From a virus: 64,000 nucleotides of DNA. Below, piece after piece: positions 6,405-14,873 of this stretch (positions are counted from its first letter, which is position 1; every line of letters begins with the position of its first letter). A program made the position numbers and the translations under genes. The stretch is from the IMG/VR virus record IMGVR_UViG_3300036820_000015, positions 1 through 64,000 of that record. One strand, given 5' to 3'. The notes under the pieces are model-generated. The model worked only from the letters and a program-made list of their open reading frames with translations. It ran no database searches and had not been told where the DNA came from.

Positions 6405-8062
6405 CCGCCACAATGGATGGCGTGGACCTACAGTCCATCCGCGATCGTGCTGTCATTGCTGAAGATCGCCCCTCGGCCAAGCTCACCACCGACGAACAAG
6501 AGCGCTTCGCTGAGCTGACACAACGCCTGCTCACTATTCCGTACTGCCCATGGACGCCTAACGCCGGGCCGCAGACTCTCTTCCTGCTCGATCAATCGCG
6601 CGAGTCCCTCTACGGTGGCGCCGCTGGTGGCGGCAAGTCCATCGGTCTGCTCATGGCCGCCTCCATGAACCTGTACGTGCCCGGGTACTCAGCCCTACTC
6701 CTGCGTAAGACTTTCGCTGACCTCGGTCGCCCGCTGGCCTTGATGGACCTGGCCGAGCAGTGGTGGGGTGGAGTACCGGGCGTTAAGTACGACGCGCAGA
6801 AGCACACCTACACATTCGACTGTCCTGGTGGTGGCCACTCGCGTATTGAGTTCGGAGGTCTCGACAGTGTCAACGACAAGCTCAAGTACCAGGGCGGTGG
6901 CTACAACTTCGTCGGCTTCGATGAGCTTACCCAGTTCCGCGAGTCCGATTACACTTACCTGTTCTCCCGAATGCGTCGTCAGTCCTATGCTGCTATCGCT
7001 CGTATCCCGATACGCATGCGCGCTGCTACTAACCCCGGCGGCCCCGGACACGAATGGGTCTATCGACGCTTCATTGCCAACTGGCTGGCGTGGCAAAAAG
7101 GCCTTGCTCAGCCTCCGAAACGTCGCTTCCACCCGGCTCTCCTAACCGATAACCCCGGTCTCGACTGGGAGGACTACGTCGGCAGCATGATGGAGCTAGA
7201 TCCCATCACGCGCGCGCAGCTGCTGCGTGGTGATTGGAACATTCGACCCGATGGCCGCATGTTCTCACGCAAATGGTTTACGCCTATTACGCGCGATGCT
7301 GTTCCCGGTAACTGTGTATGGGTGCGCTTTTGGGACATGGCGGCCGCCGAACCCACGCCCGGTCATGACCCCGACTACTTCGTCGGTGCTCTCCTCGGTC
7401 GTTCACCCGACGGCCGAACGTTCATCTCGGATATCCGTCGTTGGAGAGAAGAACCGGGCATGAGTGACCTGCGCTGCAAAGCAACAGTCCTGCATGACAC
7501 GGGTCGCGTGACCCAGGTGATGGAGAAGGACCCAGGCGCCGCTGGCAAAATAGCGATACGCCATTTCCGCAACGGCCCGTTTGCTACTGCCACTTTCCAT
7601 TCTGTAGATAGCACTGGGAAGTCGCGTGGCCGCACGACGACAATCCAAGCAGGGAAGAACACGCCTACCTCCAAGATCATCGCTGCAGGGCCATTGGCCT
7701 CGCACGCAAATGCGGGCGAAGTATTCGTGGTAATCGACGGTAGCTGGGACCATGAGGCCTTCCTCTCTGAGATCGAGATTTTCCCCGACGGCGAACACGA
7801 CGACCAGGCTGACGCCGTATCGGGAGCGTACAACTACCTGGCTGGTCATGACCTGGCTGTACCATCATCCATGGCTGACGGTGAGGAGCAGTTGGAGCAA
7901 CAGAACTACTGGGCGCCGAGTCCGATGTCCTGGGGCTTCGACACGGCTGGTGGATACGAGGGTGAGAGGATCAGTCGCGCTGTGGCCAATGTCACGCAGG
8001 AGGCAGCGCGCGCGGCAACGGGACGCGTGATGGCGGAAACGATGGCGGCCTTCGATGTCTGA
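6401..8062 (+). CDS. terL: terminase large subunit
   Basis: A 553-residue DNA-packaging ATPase/nuclease. Walker A is GGAAGGGKS (residues 72-80) and Walker B is VGFDEL (171-176), followed by the coupling segment with RAATNPGG. The C-terminal RNase H-like nuclease shows FWDMAAAE with its catalytic aspartate near residue 310, and HDDQADA near 467. It is coupled by overlap to the genes on both sides. Length and motif order are complete, so it should be functional. Confidence 0.95.
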   Translation: MTATMDGVDLQSIRDRAVIAEDRPSAKLTTDEQERFAELTQRLLTIPYCPWTPNAGPQTLFLLDQSRESLYGGAAGGGKSIGLLMAASMNLYVPGYSALLLRKTFADLGRPLALMDLAEQWWGGVPGVKYDAQKHTYTFDCPGGGHSRIEFGGLDSVNDKLKYQGGGYNFVGFDELTQFRESDYTYLFSRMRRQSYAAIARIPIRMRAATNPGGPGHEWVYRRFIANWLAWQKGLAQPPKRRFHPALLTDNPGLDWEDYVGSMMELDPITRAQLLRGDWNIRPDGRMFSRKWFTPITRDAVPGNCVWVRFWDMAAAEPTPGHDPDYFVGALLGRSPDGRTFISDIRRWREEPGMSDLRCKATVLHDTGRVTQVMEKDPGAAGKIAIRHFRNGPFATATFHSVDSTGKSRGRTTTIQAGKNTPTSKIIAAGPLASHANAGEVFVVIDGSWDHEAFLSEIEIFPDGEHDDQADAVSGAYNYLAGHDLAVPSSMADGEEQLEQQNYWAPSPMSWGFDTAGGYEGERISRAVANVTQEAARAATGRVMAETMAAFDV

Positions 8063-8441
8063 CTCCACTCAGCGCGCGCGTACTGATCGTGAACGTGCCA
8101 CCGATCGATACTGGGCCCTCAAAGCCAAGGCCGACAGCACCAACTACCAAGCTGAACGCGAGCTACTCATCGCCAAAGCCGAGGAACTCCGCCATCGCTT
8201 CCAACTCACCAATGCCGACTTCATCCGCCGTGGGCTCATCCGCGAACGCGGACCGGCTCATGCTCAGCCACCCCCTCAACAGCAAGTCATCGTGGTCATC
8301 AACGGTAAGGGTTATCCGGTCCCCCTTGGCATGGACCCGCAGGTCTACGCTCAACAACTGCTGGCTCAGATGATGCAGCCGCGCGTCTACACCTCGACCG
8401 GTAATGCATCCTGGGCCCAGTGGACCTTCACCGTCCAATAA
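8055..8441 (+). CDS. hypothetical protein downstream of terminase
   Basis: A 128-residue protein: a charged helical N-terminal half (RERATDRYWALKAKAD...), a PPPQQQ linker and a short beta-type segment (VIVVINGKGYPVPLG). It overlaps the end of terL by 8 nt. It could be a packaging accessory protein or a head protein; nothing decides. No family is recognised. Confidence 0.75.
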   Translation: MSDSTQRARTDRERATDRYWALKAKADSTNYQAERELLIAKAEELRHRFQLTNADFIRRGLIRERGPAHAQPPPQQQVIVVINGKGYPVPLGMDPQVYAQQLLAQMMQPRVYTSTGNASWAQWTFTVQ

Positions 8442-8449
8442 GGAGGACA

Positions 8450-9544
8450 ATGACTAGACTCACGCGCCGACAGAAGATTGCTGCTACCACTGCGGCCGCT
8501 ATCGCCGTAGCCGGTACCGCTATCGGTCTGACCGTCTCGCAGGTCACCTCACCATCCTGCGCCGCCCCACCCACCTTTGTCTCGGGCGAAACGTTCAACG
8601 CTCCACCTAACGCCTGTTACACGCTCACCGCTCAGTCCATCAATCTCACCCAACTCTCCAATGTCACCATCAACGGTGGCACCTGGAACGATCCCAACAA
8701 ATCTCCCGGCCCTCATCCGAACGCCAAGCCGACAGAACGCGGCCGTCCTGCTTTCTACTTCGGCCAAGGCGCTAACGACATTCTCGAAAACGCCACCATC
8801 AACGGCGTCAACAATCCCGGTGGCTACAACGCTCACCTGGCTTTCAATGCTGGCATTCTGGCCGTCGGCACTCCCGATCTCACCATCACCAATGTCACCG
8901 TCAACCATGTCTTCGGTGACTGCCTCGAACTCCTGCCGCGACGCGGTCTCCATGGCGTCATCGAAGCAGCGGTGAACACTCTTACTGTCACCAAGTTCAC
9001 GGCCAATGTCTGCGGCCGCCAGGGCATCTCTCCGGTCTCACTGCACAACGCCACCTTCACCAATGTTTCGGTCAAGGGCACTGGCTTCGACTCAGTGGAC
9101 GATGAGGCGGATCAGTCTGCGGGCGAAGGTGCCAAGTCCGTCACCTTCAACGCTCCCTGCATGTTCTCCAAGACAATCGTAGAGAAGTCCGGGGGCTCAG
9201 CCAGTGGTCCGATCACCTTCAATGGCTGCTCGATCAACACTTCAGCCACCGGTGAAGCCATCCTGGTCACCAACCTCGACGGCTCGATACCAGCTGGACC
9301 CATCACGCTCAACAACTCGATCATCCAATGCGGATCATCCATCTATGTCGCCTGCCTCAATCTCAACGGCGCCAATGCCGTTCTCTCCGGTTCCACTCTC
9401 TCAGCTGCCCGCAATGGCAGTAAGGAGAAGCTCTATACCGCTACTCACGCCACCTCACTCACCTTCTCATCGACCACGACTACCGGTGGCTTCAAGGCCG
9501 GAACACACGACGCAACATCGACCGTCATAGGAGTACCCTCATGA
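8450..9544 (+). CDS. secreted right-handed beta-helix protein
   Basis: A 364-residue protein with an N-terminal signal peptide (MTRLTRRQKIAATTAAAIAVAG), then many short beta-strand repeats of the NATINGV / LTITNVTVN / VTFNAPC type. These are typical of right-handed parallel beta-helix (pectate-lyase-like, PbH1) folds. AGGAGG lies a few bases before the ATG. The stop overlaps the next ATG. Such folds bind or cut polysaccharides. A Sec-type signal is unexpected for a virion protein and suggests export from the infected host. No catalytic residues can be assigned. Confidence 0.75.
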   Translation: MTRLTRRQKIAATTAAAIAVAGTAIGLTVSQVTSPSCAAPPTFVSGETFNAPPNACYTLTAQSINLTQLSNVTINGGTWNDPNKSPGPHPNAKPTERGRPAFYFGQGANDILENATINGVNNPGGYNAHLAFNAGILAVGTPDLTITNVTVNHVFGDCLELLPRRGLHGVIEAAVNTLTVTKFTANVCGRQGISPVSLHNATFTNVSVKGTGFDSVDDEADQSAGEGAKSVTFNAPCMFSKTIVEKSGGSASGPITFNGCSINTSATGEAILVTNLDGSIPAGPITLNNSIIQCGSSIYVACLNLNGANAVLSGSTLSAARNGSKEKLYTATHATSLTFSSTTTTGGFKAGTHDATSTVIGVPS

Positions 9545-9882
9545 GACAAGCCCGCTTCACCTGGATCGCTCTGTGCGTCCTATTGGGCGCACTTCTGTTC
9601 CCGTCCTATGCAGCAGCGTCCCCACTCCCGCGCGTCTCCCACCTCTACTCTGTCGAGTCCGGGCCATACTCCCATCCCGACCAAGTGGAACTCGAATGGA
9701 CTGATAACGCTGCCGTGACCGCCATCGCCGTGCATGAACCGAGTGGCCTGGTCGCTCATTACCAGCGCATCCAAGGTCTCGGCCAGTATCAGCCCCCTGG
9801 CACCTACCGTTACTGCATCACGCCGTCCTCGGCCACCGCCACCGGGCACACTCATTGCATCCGCGTTACGGTCCCCTCATGA
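9541..9882 (+). CDS. small secreted beta-rich protein
   Basis: A 113-residue protein with a clear signal peptide (MRQARFTWIALCVLLGALLF...AAASP). The short domain behind it contains two cysteines (YRYCITP and HCIRV) that could form a disulphide, and it may be a fibronectin- or Ig-like fold. It is coupled by ATGA overlaps to both neighbours and is probably co-expressed with the exported beta-helix protein. Function is unknown. Confidence 0.7.
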   Translation: MRQARFTWIALCVLLGALLFPSYAAASPLPRVSHLYSVESGPYSHPDQVELEWTDNAAVTAIAVHEPSGLVAHYQRIQGLGQYQPPGTYRYCITPSSATATGHTHCIRVTVPS

Positions 9883-11027
9883 CCAAACTCCTCATCGACG
9901 TTGATATCTACGATTGCTTCACGCGGGCCCAGCGCCAGGAGTGGGGCACTTTTCTGAAGACCGAAGGCATTTCGGCTGTCTGGATGTCCAGCGCCGAGAT
10001 CGACACGGTGGCCCGGACCATCACCACCACTACCTTCGTGGTCGACTTCGAGGGTGATGCCAAAGGCGTCGTCGTATTGGACGAGGCCCAGCAGCCCCAG
10101 AAAGAGACCGCCGTCCACCAACTGAAACCGGATACAGTGGTCCCTGAGTTCCTCAAGCGCTACCCGGTCGGAGTGCGTTTGGTGGTATTGCAGTCTCTTC
10201 CGATCAACCCCAATCCAGCATTCATCCGACCTTTGGAGGTCACAGTCATGGGTAGTTACACGGTCCTCGAAACCGACAAGCCGGGCACACTGACGGCGGT
10301 CTACAAGAACGAAAACGGCGAAGTCGTCCCGCCGGACGACATTCCGGTATGGACGACCTCGAACGCCACCGCCGTCTCGATCTCGTCCACCTCACCGGAC
10401 GGCACGAGTGTGACGCTGGCCTATGGTGTCGAGGGACAGGCGTCCATCGTCTCCGCCTCGACCGACAAGGACGGCCAGAAGCTCTCCTCGCAGGACACCA
10501 TCACCGTGCTTCCGGGCGAGCCCACTACGGTCGAGACCGTCTTCACCCCTGGTGGCCCGCAGGACGTCCTCGACCCCGGTGACTCGCTGCCGCTCTACAC
10601 CTGGGATGGCACGACCGCGCCCGCCACGGGCACCTACGTCCAGGTGCTCGATGTCACTGCTGCCGACGGCACGGCTCTGTATACCTTCTCGGGTGACACG
10701 GCTAGCACCACCAACGCTCCGGCGGGCATCCAGCCCGGCTACTCGCTGTACGAGGGCACCGTGGAGGCCGTCACCCCTCCGCCACCTGCCGTCGTTACCG
10801 ACACGGCCTCGCTCCTGCCGCTCTACACCTGGGATGGCAGCACTCCGGCCGCCACAGGCACGTTCACGGCCGTCACTGACGTCGGTGGTGCATCGGGAGC
10901 CGATGGTGTCACTCCGGCCACGCTGTATACCTTCAGCGGCGACACCGTTGGTTCGGCGCCCACCGGGGTGCAGGCCGGGTACGCCCTGTTCGCCGGGACG
11001 CCGGTACCGCTCACGCCTGCCAGCTGA
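9879..11027 (+). CDS. Ig-like protein with two C-terminal LPLYTWDG repeats
   Basis: A 382-residue protein. Residues 1-120 form an alpha/beta region of unknown type. About 130-210 resembles a bacterial Ig-like (Big) domain (GTLTAVYKNENGEVV...). The last 160 residues hold two repeats of roughly 65 residues, each starting LPLYTWDG and containing LYTFSGDT and GYxLxxGT. It is probably a head-surface decoration or adhesin-like protein. GGAGGT precedes an internal ATG near 10249, so a shorter second product is possible. Confidence 0.7.
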   Translation: MTKLLIDVDIYDCFTRAQRQEWGTFLKTEGISAVWMSSAEIDTVARTITTTTFVVDFEGDAKGVVVLDEAQQPQKETAVHQLKPDTVVPEFLKRYPVGVRLVVLQSLPINPNPAFIRPLEVTVMGSYTVLETDKPGTLTAVYKNENGEVVPPDDIPVWTTSNATAVSISSTSPDGTSVTLAYGVEGQASIVSASTDKDGQKLSSQDTITVLPGEPTTVETVFTPGGPQDVLDPGDSLPLYTWDGTTAPATGTYVQVLDVTAADGTALYTFSGDTASTTNAPAGIQPGYSLYEGTVEAVTPPPPAVVTDTASLLPLYTWDGSTPAATGTFTAVTDVGGASGADGVTPATLYTFSGDTVGSAPTGVQAGYALFAGTPVPLTPAS

Positions 11028-11077
11028 GGTAGCCTGACGCCAGCGGGCAGGTCTGGCTTCCCAATCAGAGAAAAGCA

Positions 11078-11111
11078 AAGAGCCCGGGGCCGACAGTGAC
11101 CCCGGGCTCTT
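11078..11111 (+). terminator. terminator hairpin before portal
   Basis: AAGAGCCCGGGG pairs with CCCCGGGCTCTT across a 10-nt loop, about 50 nt after the stop of the Ig-like gene. It separates the terminase operon from portal. Confidence 0.7.
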
Positions 11112-11116
11112 GCGCG

Positions 11117-11188
11117 TCCAGAGAGCGAGCTTCGATTCCCCGCAACTCCTCCCTTGTCGGGCCGCCTCTCCATTGGGCTACCTCTGGA
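11117..11188 (-). other. tRNA-like element, probably degenerate
   Basis: The minus strand folds with a perfect 7-bp acceptor-like stem (TCCAGAG/CTCTGGA) exactly 72 nt apart, a D-arm-like GTAGCCCAATGGAGAGGC and a TCGAA-containing T-loop region. The anticodon arm has no proper 5-bp stem with a 7-nt loop, and the T-loop is two bases too long. It is therefore not a working tRNA as sequenced. It could be a tRNA remnant or a different structured RNA. Confidence 0.35.
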
Positions 11189-11257
11189 CTAGCGCCCGGC
11201 TGCTGCGCCGCAACCTAGTCCACCCTTCCACCGCGCGCGCGGACCATGCTGGCCACA

Positions 11258-13321
11258 ATGCCCGACGACTCTCCCACCGCGTCCGCTCTCGAAGACGCCA
11301 ACATGACCAAATGGGCGGGCGAACCCTCAGCCTCCTCCGGTCTGGCAGGCACTTCCACCGATCCGGCTGACCTGAACTACGACGCCCAGAAGAAGCCGAC
11401 ACCGTTCACCGAGGTCGGTGCCACCGGTCTCGCTCAGTACGGCGGGTTCATCCGCGAAGAGTTCCTCATCCAGCTGAGTGGTGACGCCGCCCTCAAGACC
11501 TGGCGTGAGATGTACGACAACGACGCCATCGTCGGGGCGTTCATGTACGCCGTGACGATGATCTGTCGGCAGGTCGAATGGCGCGTCGAGCCGCCCGAAG
11601 CAGCGACAGTGGACGATATCGTCGAGGAGAGGATCGCTGAGCGGCAGGCGAAGATTCAGGAGGCACAGCAGGCTCAGCAGCAGAAGCTGGCGATGACACA
11701 AGCAGGCCTTGCTGCCAACTCCACCAATCCCCGTGGGGCTGGTCCCGGTGGCAAGCCCGCTCCAACTCAGCCACCAGGGATGGGTCGGGCGGGACTAGCC
11801 GGGGCGGCGGGGGGAGCGCCCGGTCTCCACGAACCCATTGGCGGACATCCCACAGCAGGCGCAACACCTCCTGGTTCACCCGGTCCGAATCCACGTACCC
11901 AGGCTACCCTCCCCGGCACCAACGCCCCCGGCGAGTCCAATACCCCCGGCACCAATCCCGGTGGTGGCCCGGCTCAAGCTGCCGCCCTCGGTGGCCTCAC
12001 CGGTCTTCCTGGCGCTGGTTCACCGAAGAAGAAGCTCTCCAACCCGAACGATCCACCGTTCGCTGCCTCGCGCGACACCGATCCCCCGGGCTGGGTGCGC
12101 AACGTCCTCACGCGTCTCCGTAAAGCCGGTTCCGGTGGCGGCATGGTTGGTGGCATTGATGAAGGCTCAGCCGATGCCAACGCTGTCGACCCCGAGACTG
12201 ATGAACCTCTCATCTACCCAACCGGTGCCGGGCCCGAGGACATAACGCCCGAAGCGCGCAAAGCCCTCGAACTCGCTGTCCTGGTCGAGACCGCCCTGCA
12301 CGACATGTCCAACTCCTGGGCCGAGACGGTGGCCGAAGTCTTCACCATGATCCCCTTCGGCTTCGCTTTCCACGAGATCGTCTACAAGAAGCGCAACGGG
12401 CCGAATCCTGATTACCCGGAGCAGGGCTCGAAGTTCTCCGACGGCCGCATCGGTTGGGCCAAGTGGGCCGGGCGTGCTCAGGAGACACGTTTCCGTTGGG
12501 AGTTCGGTGACCACGGTGAAGTGCTCGGCATGTGGCAGCTGGCGCCCCCGAAGTTCCAACTGCGCTATCTGCCGCTCTCCAAAGCGCTTCTCTTCCGCAC
12601 CACCGGCTACAAGGGCAACCCGGAAGGCAAGTCCTCTCTGCGCTCCGCCTACCGCTCCTGGTACTACCTGAAGCGCATTCAGGAGACCGAGGCCATCGGT
12701 GTCGAGCGCGACCTGGCCGGTCTCCCTGTCTTCAAGGTCCCAGCCAAGATGATGTCGGCCAACGCCACGCCGGAAGAGAAAGCCGTTCTGGCTGCCATCA
12801 AGAAGCTGGTACGCAACATCCGGCGCAACGAGCAAGAGGGTGTCGTGCTCCCCATGGAGTACGACGACGATGGCAACGAGATGTATACCTTCGAGCTTCT
12901 CGCTTCGCCCTCGCGTCGGCAGTTCGACACCAACCAGATCATCACGCGCTACGAATCGCGCATGGCCATGACCCTGCTGGCTGACTTCATCCTCATGGGT
13001 CATGACGCCGTCGGAGCGCGCTCGCTCGGTGAGACGAAGACCGACATGTTCACCACGGCCTTGGAGGCCTTCCTCGACATTGTGGCTGACGTGGCCAACA
13101 CCTTTGCTGTACCGCGACTCATGCAGCTGAACGGTGAGGACCCGGCTATGTCGCCCATCATCAGCCACGGCAAGCTGGAGACGGTCACGCTGGAGCAGAT
13201 CGCTGCGATCATCACCGCACTGAGCGGGGCTGGGGATGACCTGTTCCCGGACACGAGTCTGTCGGACTGGGTGCGGGATAAGTTCGGGGCGCCACCGAAG
13301 GCAGCATCACCGGACCTGTAG
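11258..13321 (+). CDS. portal protein
   Basis: A 687-residue portal (ring at the head vertex through which DNA passes). The N-terminal TWREMYDNDAIVGAFMYAV and the later YLPLSKALLFRTTGYKGNPEG, RSAYRSWYYLKR and FILMGHDAVGARSLGE are typical of the family. Residues about 150-250 are a Pro/Gly/Thr-rich low-complexity insert that makes it longer than usual. I prefer ATG 11258, which has a CATGCT box 7 nt upstream; ATG 11246 is in frame. It starts a new transcription unit after a terminator. Confidence 0.9.
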   Translation: MPDDSPTASALEDANMTKWAGEPSASSGLAGTSTDPADLNYDAQKKPTPFTEVGATGLAQYGGFIREEFLIQLSGDAALKTWREMYDNDAIVGAFMYAVTMICRQVEWRVEPPEAATVDDIVEERIAERQAKIQEAQQAQQQKLAMTQAGLAANSTNPRGAGPGGKPAPTQPPGMGRAGLAGAAGGAPGLHEPIGGHPTAGATPPGSPGPNPRTQATLPGTNAPGESNTPGTNPGGGPAQAAALGGLTGLPGAGSPKKKLSNPNDPPFAASRDTDPPGWVRNVLTRLRKAGSGGGMVGGIDEGSADANAVDPETDEPLIYPTGAGPEDITPEARKALELAVLVETALHDMSNSWAETVAEVFTMIPFGFAFHEIVYKKRNGPNPDYPEQGSKFSDGRIGWAKWAGRAQETRFRWEFGDHGEVLGMWQLAPPKFQLRYLPLSKALLFRTTGYKGNPEGKSSLRSAYRSWYYLKRIQETEAIGVERDLAGLPVFKVPAKMMSANATPEEKAVLAAIKKLVRNIRRNEQEGVVLPMEYDDDGNEMYTFELLASPSRRQFDTNQIITRYESRMAMTLLADFILMGHDAVGARSLGETKTDMFTTALEAFLDIVADVANTFAVPRLMQLNGEDPAMSPIISHGKLETVTLEQIAAIITALSGAGDDLFPDTSLSDWVRDKFGAPPKAASPDL

Positions 13322-13426
13322 GGGCACGGTAGGGCCGAAGTCACCGGCTGGTATCTCAGCAGCAGTAGTGGCGACTTTAGGGCAGCTATCCAAGGAACCC
13401 AGAACAGTCCACCGTGCCGTCCGCCC

Positions 13427-13432
13427 TACAGT
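13427..13432 (+). promoter_or_regulatory. -10 box for the small-gene cluster
   Basis: TACAGT lies 7 nt before the GTG at 13440, with no ribosome site. This is leaderless-type spacing. Confidence 0.5.
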
Positions 13433-13439
13433 ACCACCT

Positions 13440-13697
13440 GTGGGCACACCGTTCGACGGACACATCCATCTCACCCCTCTCATCACCACCAAATGGGGTG
13501 AGCACCCTTGGGGCTGGGGAGCGGATCGCACGGCCACCTGGCCGGTCGCCAAAGGGCAGCTACCCTGTTGCGGCTCGAAGATCACGCCGGACTCAGCGCG
13601 CGGGCTGCAGTACCCGGATGGCAAGTTCCGTTGTGCTGACTGCGCGCGCGCGTACTGCTTCATAGTGGAGGAGTTCGTGGAGTCGATGGGGCTGTGA
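13440..13697 (+). CDS. small zinc-binding protein
   Basis: An 85-residue protein from GTG 13440 (GTPFDGHIHLTPLITTKWGE...). CC near residue 43 and CADCARAYC later suggest a zinc site. It is the first of a run of tiny overlapping genes (13440-14873) between portal and the HNH/MuF genes. Its stop overlaps the next GTG. Function is unknown. Confidence 0.6.
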   Translation: MGTPFDGHIHLTPLITTKWGEHPWGWGADRTATWPVAKGQLPCCGSKITPDSARGLQYPDGKFRCADCARAYCFIVEEFVESMGL

Positions 13698-13867
13698 CCT
13701 ACGGCCAGACTGTTGCTGCCATCGCGCGCGCTTTCCCCGGCACCACTCTCGTGCGTCCGTATCCCCTGCACTACGTCGGCCTCCGCTCCTGCATTGCCTG
13801 TGGCGGCGCCACGATCTACGAGGACGATGAGGGGTATGCTTGGCATCGGAGGTGTGTACCTACATGA
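13694..13867 (+). CDS. 57-residue zinc-knuckle protein
   Basis: GTG start overlapping the previous stop (GTGA). The product contains CIACGG and HRRC, a CxxC...HxxC zinc pattern, and its stop overlaps the next ATG. It is part of the coupled small-gene run. Function is unknown. Confidence 0.65.
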   Translation: MTYGQTVAAIARAFPGTTLVRPYPLHYVGLRSCIACGGATIYEDDEGYAWHRRCVPT

Positions 13868-14121
13868 CTGACCACCTGGACGTGAAGACGTATAGCGCTC
13901 TCTCTAATGAGGATCGTCAGTCTGTCGACGACTGGTTCTTGCAAGAGGTCGGCAAACCGATCAACCGCGAGATGGCTACTGACATGCGGATTGGGGACGA
14001 TTGGATGCTGGTGGTGGAGCGCTACGTCACGGACGAAAAGGGGATATGGAAGCCGCCCGCTCGGCAGGTGACCGTGGCTTATGGGCCGGTCAAGACGGCT
14101 CCGCCATGGGGTGATTGGTGA
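13864..14121 (+). CDS. hypothetical protein
   Basis: An 85-residue soluble protein (MTDHLDVKTYSALSNEDRQ...) with a beta-type middle (DWMLVVERYVTDEKG). ATG overlaps the previous stop. No domain is recognised. Confidence 0.65.
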   Translation: MTDHLDVKTYSALSNEDRQSVDDWFLQEVGKPINREMATDMRIGDDWMLVVERYVTDEKGIWKPPARQVTVAYGPVKTAPPWGDW

Positions 14122-14128
14122 CACCGAC

Positions 14129-14309
14129 ATGACTGAACTCAGCGACGCCACCGATCAGGAGATAAGTCGAGGAACTCACCCGGCGTGGCTCTCTCCCTCG
14201 TTGCAAGTGCAGCAGATGGTCGACTTACATCGGGGTCTGGGACCGAGACGGAAATACTCTTCGGTGTCAGGGATGCCGCAAGGCTGTAGCGAAATGTCAG
14301 TGTCGATGA
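14129..14309 (+). pseudogene. zinc-ribbon gene with a one-base frameshift
   Basis: From ATG 14129 the frame reads MTELSDATDQE. After about codon 11 the coding signal moves one base over to VEELTRRGSLPRCKCSRW, then CQGCRKAVAKCQCR and a stop at 14309. That second part is a clear CxC...CxxC...CxC zinc protein but has no start of its own. The interval is 181 nt, one base too many. The extra base lies near ATAAGT (about 14162-14167). Confidence 0.5.
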
Positions 14310-14334
14310 TGACCGACTTTGAGCTAAATCCGAC

Positions 14335-14550
14335 ATGACTGAGCCGATCCCCCACTGGACCAGTCGGAAGTTCCGTGGCGGCCAGATGTTTACTCTCCGG
14401 GTCCAGCGAAGGACGTTGGCTCGGGTGGCGGTCCAGGACGAAGTTCTCTACCGGACGTTTTGGGAGACCAAGCTTCCTATCCGTGTAGGCAAGCACTCTT
14501 ACGACGCGTCCATCCGCTATGGGTTGCCGCGCGTGGAGCAGGTGTCGTGA
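14335..14550 (+). CDS. hypothetical basic protein
   Basis: A 71-residue basic, beta-rich product (MTEPIPHWTSRKFRGGQMF...). Its ATG sits in an ATGA with a short preceding frame, and its stop overlaps the next GTG. Function is unknown. Confidence 0.55.
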   Translation: MTEPIPHWTSRKFRGGQMFTLRVQRRTLARVAVQDEVLYRTFWETKLPIRVGKHSYDASIRYGLPRVEQVS

Positions 14551-14873
14551 CTGTCCATCCTCTGACTGATGATGACGAGGCCATCTATCAACGTTTGTGC
14601 ATGCTCATCTCTGAAGCGGGGTACTCTTCGGAATGGGTGAATCGGGTCGGACGATTGACTGACTGTCTGACGGTTACAGCTACCGATCATGGCAAAGAGG
14701 TTATTCCTGCTGAAGTGTGTTGGAAGGCCTTCGATCTCGCATACGGCCGGACGCTTGGCGAAACTGAAGGCATCGTTGAGGGGAAACTCCACTGGGGAGT
14801 CGACCGAAGGACGGGGCTCATTTTCGCTGAGGTCTATGGGAATCGCCAAGAAGATGACGACGCATCCTCCTAA
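14547..14873 (+). CDS. hypothetical protein
   Basis: A 108-residue protein from GTG 14547 (TVHPLTDDDEAIYQRLCMLISEAG). The N-terminal half is helical and acidic and the C-terminal half beta-rich (GKLHWGVDRRTGLIFAEVYG). It overlaps the HNH gene downstream. No family is recognised. Confidence 0.65.
   Translation: MTVHPLTDDDEAIYQRLCMLISEAGYSSEWVNRVGRLTDCLTVTATDHGKEVIPAEVCWKAFDLAYGRTLGETEGIVEGKLHWGVDRRTGLIFAEVYGNRQEDDDASS

Noticed and set aside
11117-11188. Functional tRNA call
   Set aside because: The anticodon stem-loop cannot form correctly and the T-loop is too long.
12167-13168. 333-codon minus-strand frame
   Set aside because: Antisense of portal.
14306-14338. Nine-codon frame from the ATG at 14306
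   Set aside because: It links two coupled genes by overlap but is too short to support.
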